Shown here in pieces: positions 30,026-30,919 of a stretch of DNA of 30,919 nucleotides. A model generated the notes under the pieces. It saw nothing but the letters and a program-made list of their open reading frames with translations. It was not told the origin of the DNA and made no database searches. Each line of letters starts with the position of its first letter. The first letter of the stretch is position 1. Source of the stretch: a virus; the IMG/VR virus record IMGVR_UViG_3300024335_000032, positions 1 through 30,919 of that record. The stretch is one strand, 5' to 3'. The position numbers and the translations under genes are program-made.

Positions 30026-30043
30026 GGCCCGCCGAAACGGGCC
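30026..30043. other. GC-rich hairpin between small genes
   Basis: GGCCCG and CGGGCC form a perfect 6-bp stem around a 6-base loop in an otherwise AT-rich gap. The minus strand lacks a proper T-run after it, so it may be an mRNA-stabilising or processing hairpin instead of a terminator. Confidence 0.5.
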
Positions 30044-30059
30044 GGTTAATGTTTTTATT

Positions 30060-30395
30060 TTAATATTCTAAAACTCTATTCTCTTTTAATTCATTGAAAT
30101 TTAATCCGCCAAATTTATAGCCTTTTAATGAATAACTATTGTTTTTAAAAGTAAAGACATCGTTTTCGCTAATTATAAATCCGTCCTCGTCCTCAACCTC
30201 GCCGTCAATTAAACTGTTAACAATTAAAGTTTTTCCGTTTCTTTTAATTTCGTGTAAATACTGAATATAACAATCGCCATTTATAGAGTAAGTCAAAGGC
30301 ATTGGATCTAAACTCAATTTAAAGTTTAAACCTTTTAATTCTGATTTTGTTAATTCTTGAACGTAGTTTAAAAAATCTAAATTTGTAATTTTCAT
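30060..30395 (-). CDS. Hypothetical protein at the head of the post-capsid cassette (111 aa)
   Basis: The frame starts MKITNLDFLNYVQELTKSEL and ends NELKENRVLEY. A central beta-rich part (YSINGDCYIQYLHEI, LIDGEVEDEDGFIISENDVF) suggests a compact single domain. No family is recognised. It is the first gene behind the second copy of the 37-bp promoter/leader, so it should be expressed independently of the capsid transcript, which ends at the terminator upstream. Confidence 0.65.
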   Translation of the reverse strand: MKITNLDFLNYVQELTKSELKGLNFKLSLDPMPLTYSINGDCYIQYLHEIKRNGKTLIVNSLIDGEVEDEDGFIISENDVFTFKNNSYSLKGYKFGGLNFNELKENRVLEY

Positions 30396-30404
30396 AATGT
30401 TTAA

Positions 30405-30441
30405 TTTTAATGGTTTGTTTGTTTCTTACAGTACAAATATA
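30405..30441 (-). promoter_or_regulatory. Duplicated 37-bp promoter/leader, copy 2
   Basis: Identical to 6977-7013. The minus strand starts with TATATTTG (30434-30441) and continues with the same leader up to 9 bases before the 30395 ATG. It lies ~100 bases after the capsid terminator in a gene-free, AT-rich stretch. Confidence 0.7.
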
Positions 30442-30597
30442 TAACACATTTTAGAATTAAAAAAATATTTTCAGTTTTTTTTTAAAGTTTTTTTTGTTTT
30501 TTTTTACATTCTTATCTGTTGGACGCCTAAAAATAAAGCATAAAAAAAAGGCCCGGAAATTAATTCCAGGCCCTTAAATTGGTTGGTTAAACCTTTA
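30442..30597. other. Intergenic stretch between capsid gene and post-capsid cassette
   Basis: About 155 bases hold poly-T and AT-rich sequence upstream of promoter copy 2 and the capsid terminator. I see no convincing gene in either strand. Confidence 0.6.
30542..30579 (-). terminator. Strong rho-independent terminator after the capsid gene
   Basis: On the minus strand GGCCTGGAA pairs with TTCCGGGCC (one U-G pair) around TTAAT and runs into eight Ts; outer A-T pairs lengthen the stem. It is the best terminator in the window and should protect capsid mRNA from readthrough. Confidence 0.85.
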
Positions 30598-30919
30598 TTA
30601 TGGTGTTTCAAGCGCTGCTTTTGCAGTTGCGAAGTCACCCGTTACAAACGCATTTGGTAAGTAGTTTGTTAAAGCTACTCTCTCGCTTACTCTTACAGTA
30701 ACGAATCCATCACGAACGTTTGTTCCGTCCTCTCTGAAGAACTCAACGTTAATTCCATCACGAACCCAAAGTTGTGTTCCAACGCCAAAATTTCCAATAA
30801 GGAAATCGCCGGCCGGAATTGCAGTATTTAGAACAACTTTCACGCCCATAAATACCGGTTGAAGACCGTTGTAAACTTGATCTTTAAGGTAATTATTTTG
30901 TGAATCTTTTAATAAAAGG
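30598..30919 (-). CDS. Major capsid protein, HK97 fold (C-terminal part)
   Basis: This piece continues the capsid gene that begins at 1069. It ends with AKAALETP and TAA at 30598, just before the strong terminator. The region 30714-30919 repeats 1-206, so the unique part is 30598-30713. Recognisable C-terminal capsid motifs are VQNGLQPVFMGVKVVLN-like residues across the join, PAGDFLIGNFGVG and VRVSERVALTNYLPNAFV, all typical of HK97-type coats. Confidence 0.92.
   Translation of the reverse strand, partial: LLLKDSQNNYLKDQVYNGLQPVFMGVKVVLNTAIPAGDFLIGNFGVGTQLWVRDGINVEFFREDGTNVRDGFVTVRVSERVALTNYLPNAFVTGDFATAKAALETP
30714..30919. repeat. Right copy of terminal redundancy (assembly overlap)
   Basis: Matches 1-206 apart from A at 30790 (G at 77) and T at 30793 (C at 80). 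Both differences fall on third codon positions of the capsid gene (Asn AAT/AAC and Gly GGA/GGG), so the protein is unchanged. Confidence 0.93.

Noticed and set aside
1-30919. tRNA genes, integrase or lysogeny repressor
   Set aside because: No cloverleaf-type sequence, tyrosine/serine recombinase motif or CI-like repressor was seen on either strand; the only HTH candidates are short or part of replication/terminase proteins.

Overview
The window is a complete, circularly assembled genome of a small siphovirus-type tailed phage. Its first 206 bases return as its last 206 bases, with two differences, and one gene (the major capsid protein) runs across the join, so the unique length is about 30,713 bp. 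Almost every convincing gene lies on the minus strand, so transcription runs from high to low coordinates. AT-richness, the near absence of Shine-Dalgarno sequences, intergenic TAnnTTTG boxes (the -7 element of Bacteroidota promoters) and SSB-type C-termini ending DDLPF all point to a Bacteroidota host, most likely a flavobacterium. I see no integrase, excisionase, CI-type repressor, tRNA gene or host-like flank, which suggests a phage without a classical lysogeny module.

In transcription order the early/replication block runs from 14200 down to 7083. It encodes a small HTH protein, an ERF/Rad52-like annealing protein, a short SSB-like protein, a PD-(D/E)XK exonuclease, a DnaA domain IV-like protein, a VRR-NUC nuclease, a winged-helix initiator carrying a probable replication origin inside its own gene, a second PD-(D/E)XK nuclease, a primase-helicase and a ParB-like protein. 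A short cassette of small unknown genes (6967 to 6343) follows.

The packaging and head block comes next: small terminase (6227), large terminase, an unusually long portal with a C-terminal extension, a Mu F/SPP1 gp7-like head protein, prohead protease and the HK97-fold capsid protein. The capsid gene starts at 1069, crosses the join and ends at 30598 with a strong terminator. A second cassette of small genes (30395 to 28934: DUF3310, zinc-knuckle, membrane and nuclease-fold proteins) begins with the same 37-bp promoter/leader as the 6967 cassette.

The rest is connector, lysis, fibre and tail. Head-tail connectors and tail completion proteins occupy 28846 to 26889. A structural protein, a membrane peptide, an M15 peptidase endolysin and a GTA-type holin span 26879 to 25265. 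Small surface proteins, a YadA-like/S74 fibre and a LamG-like protein span 25265 to 20898. The tail tube, a G/GT chaperone pair made by a GGGAAAG -1 frameshift, the tape measure and a large tail-tip protein span 20506 to 14322. Host recognition and lysis therefore sit between connectors and tail tube.

Points most worth a second look are the origin of alternating palindromic half-sites inside the initiator gene (10651-10770), the matching DDLPF tails on the SSB-like protein and the primase-helicase, the G/GT frameshift, the duplicated promoter/leader cassette, the portal extension, and two synonymous differences between the terminal repeats that suggest a mixed phage population.
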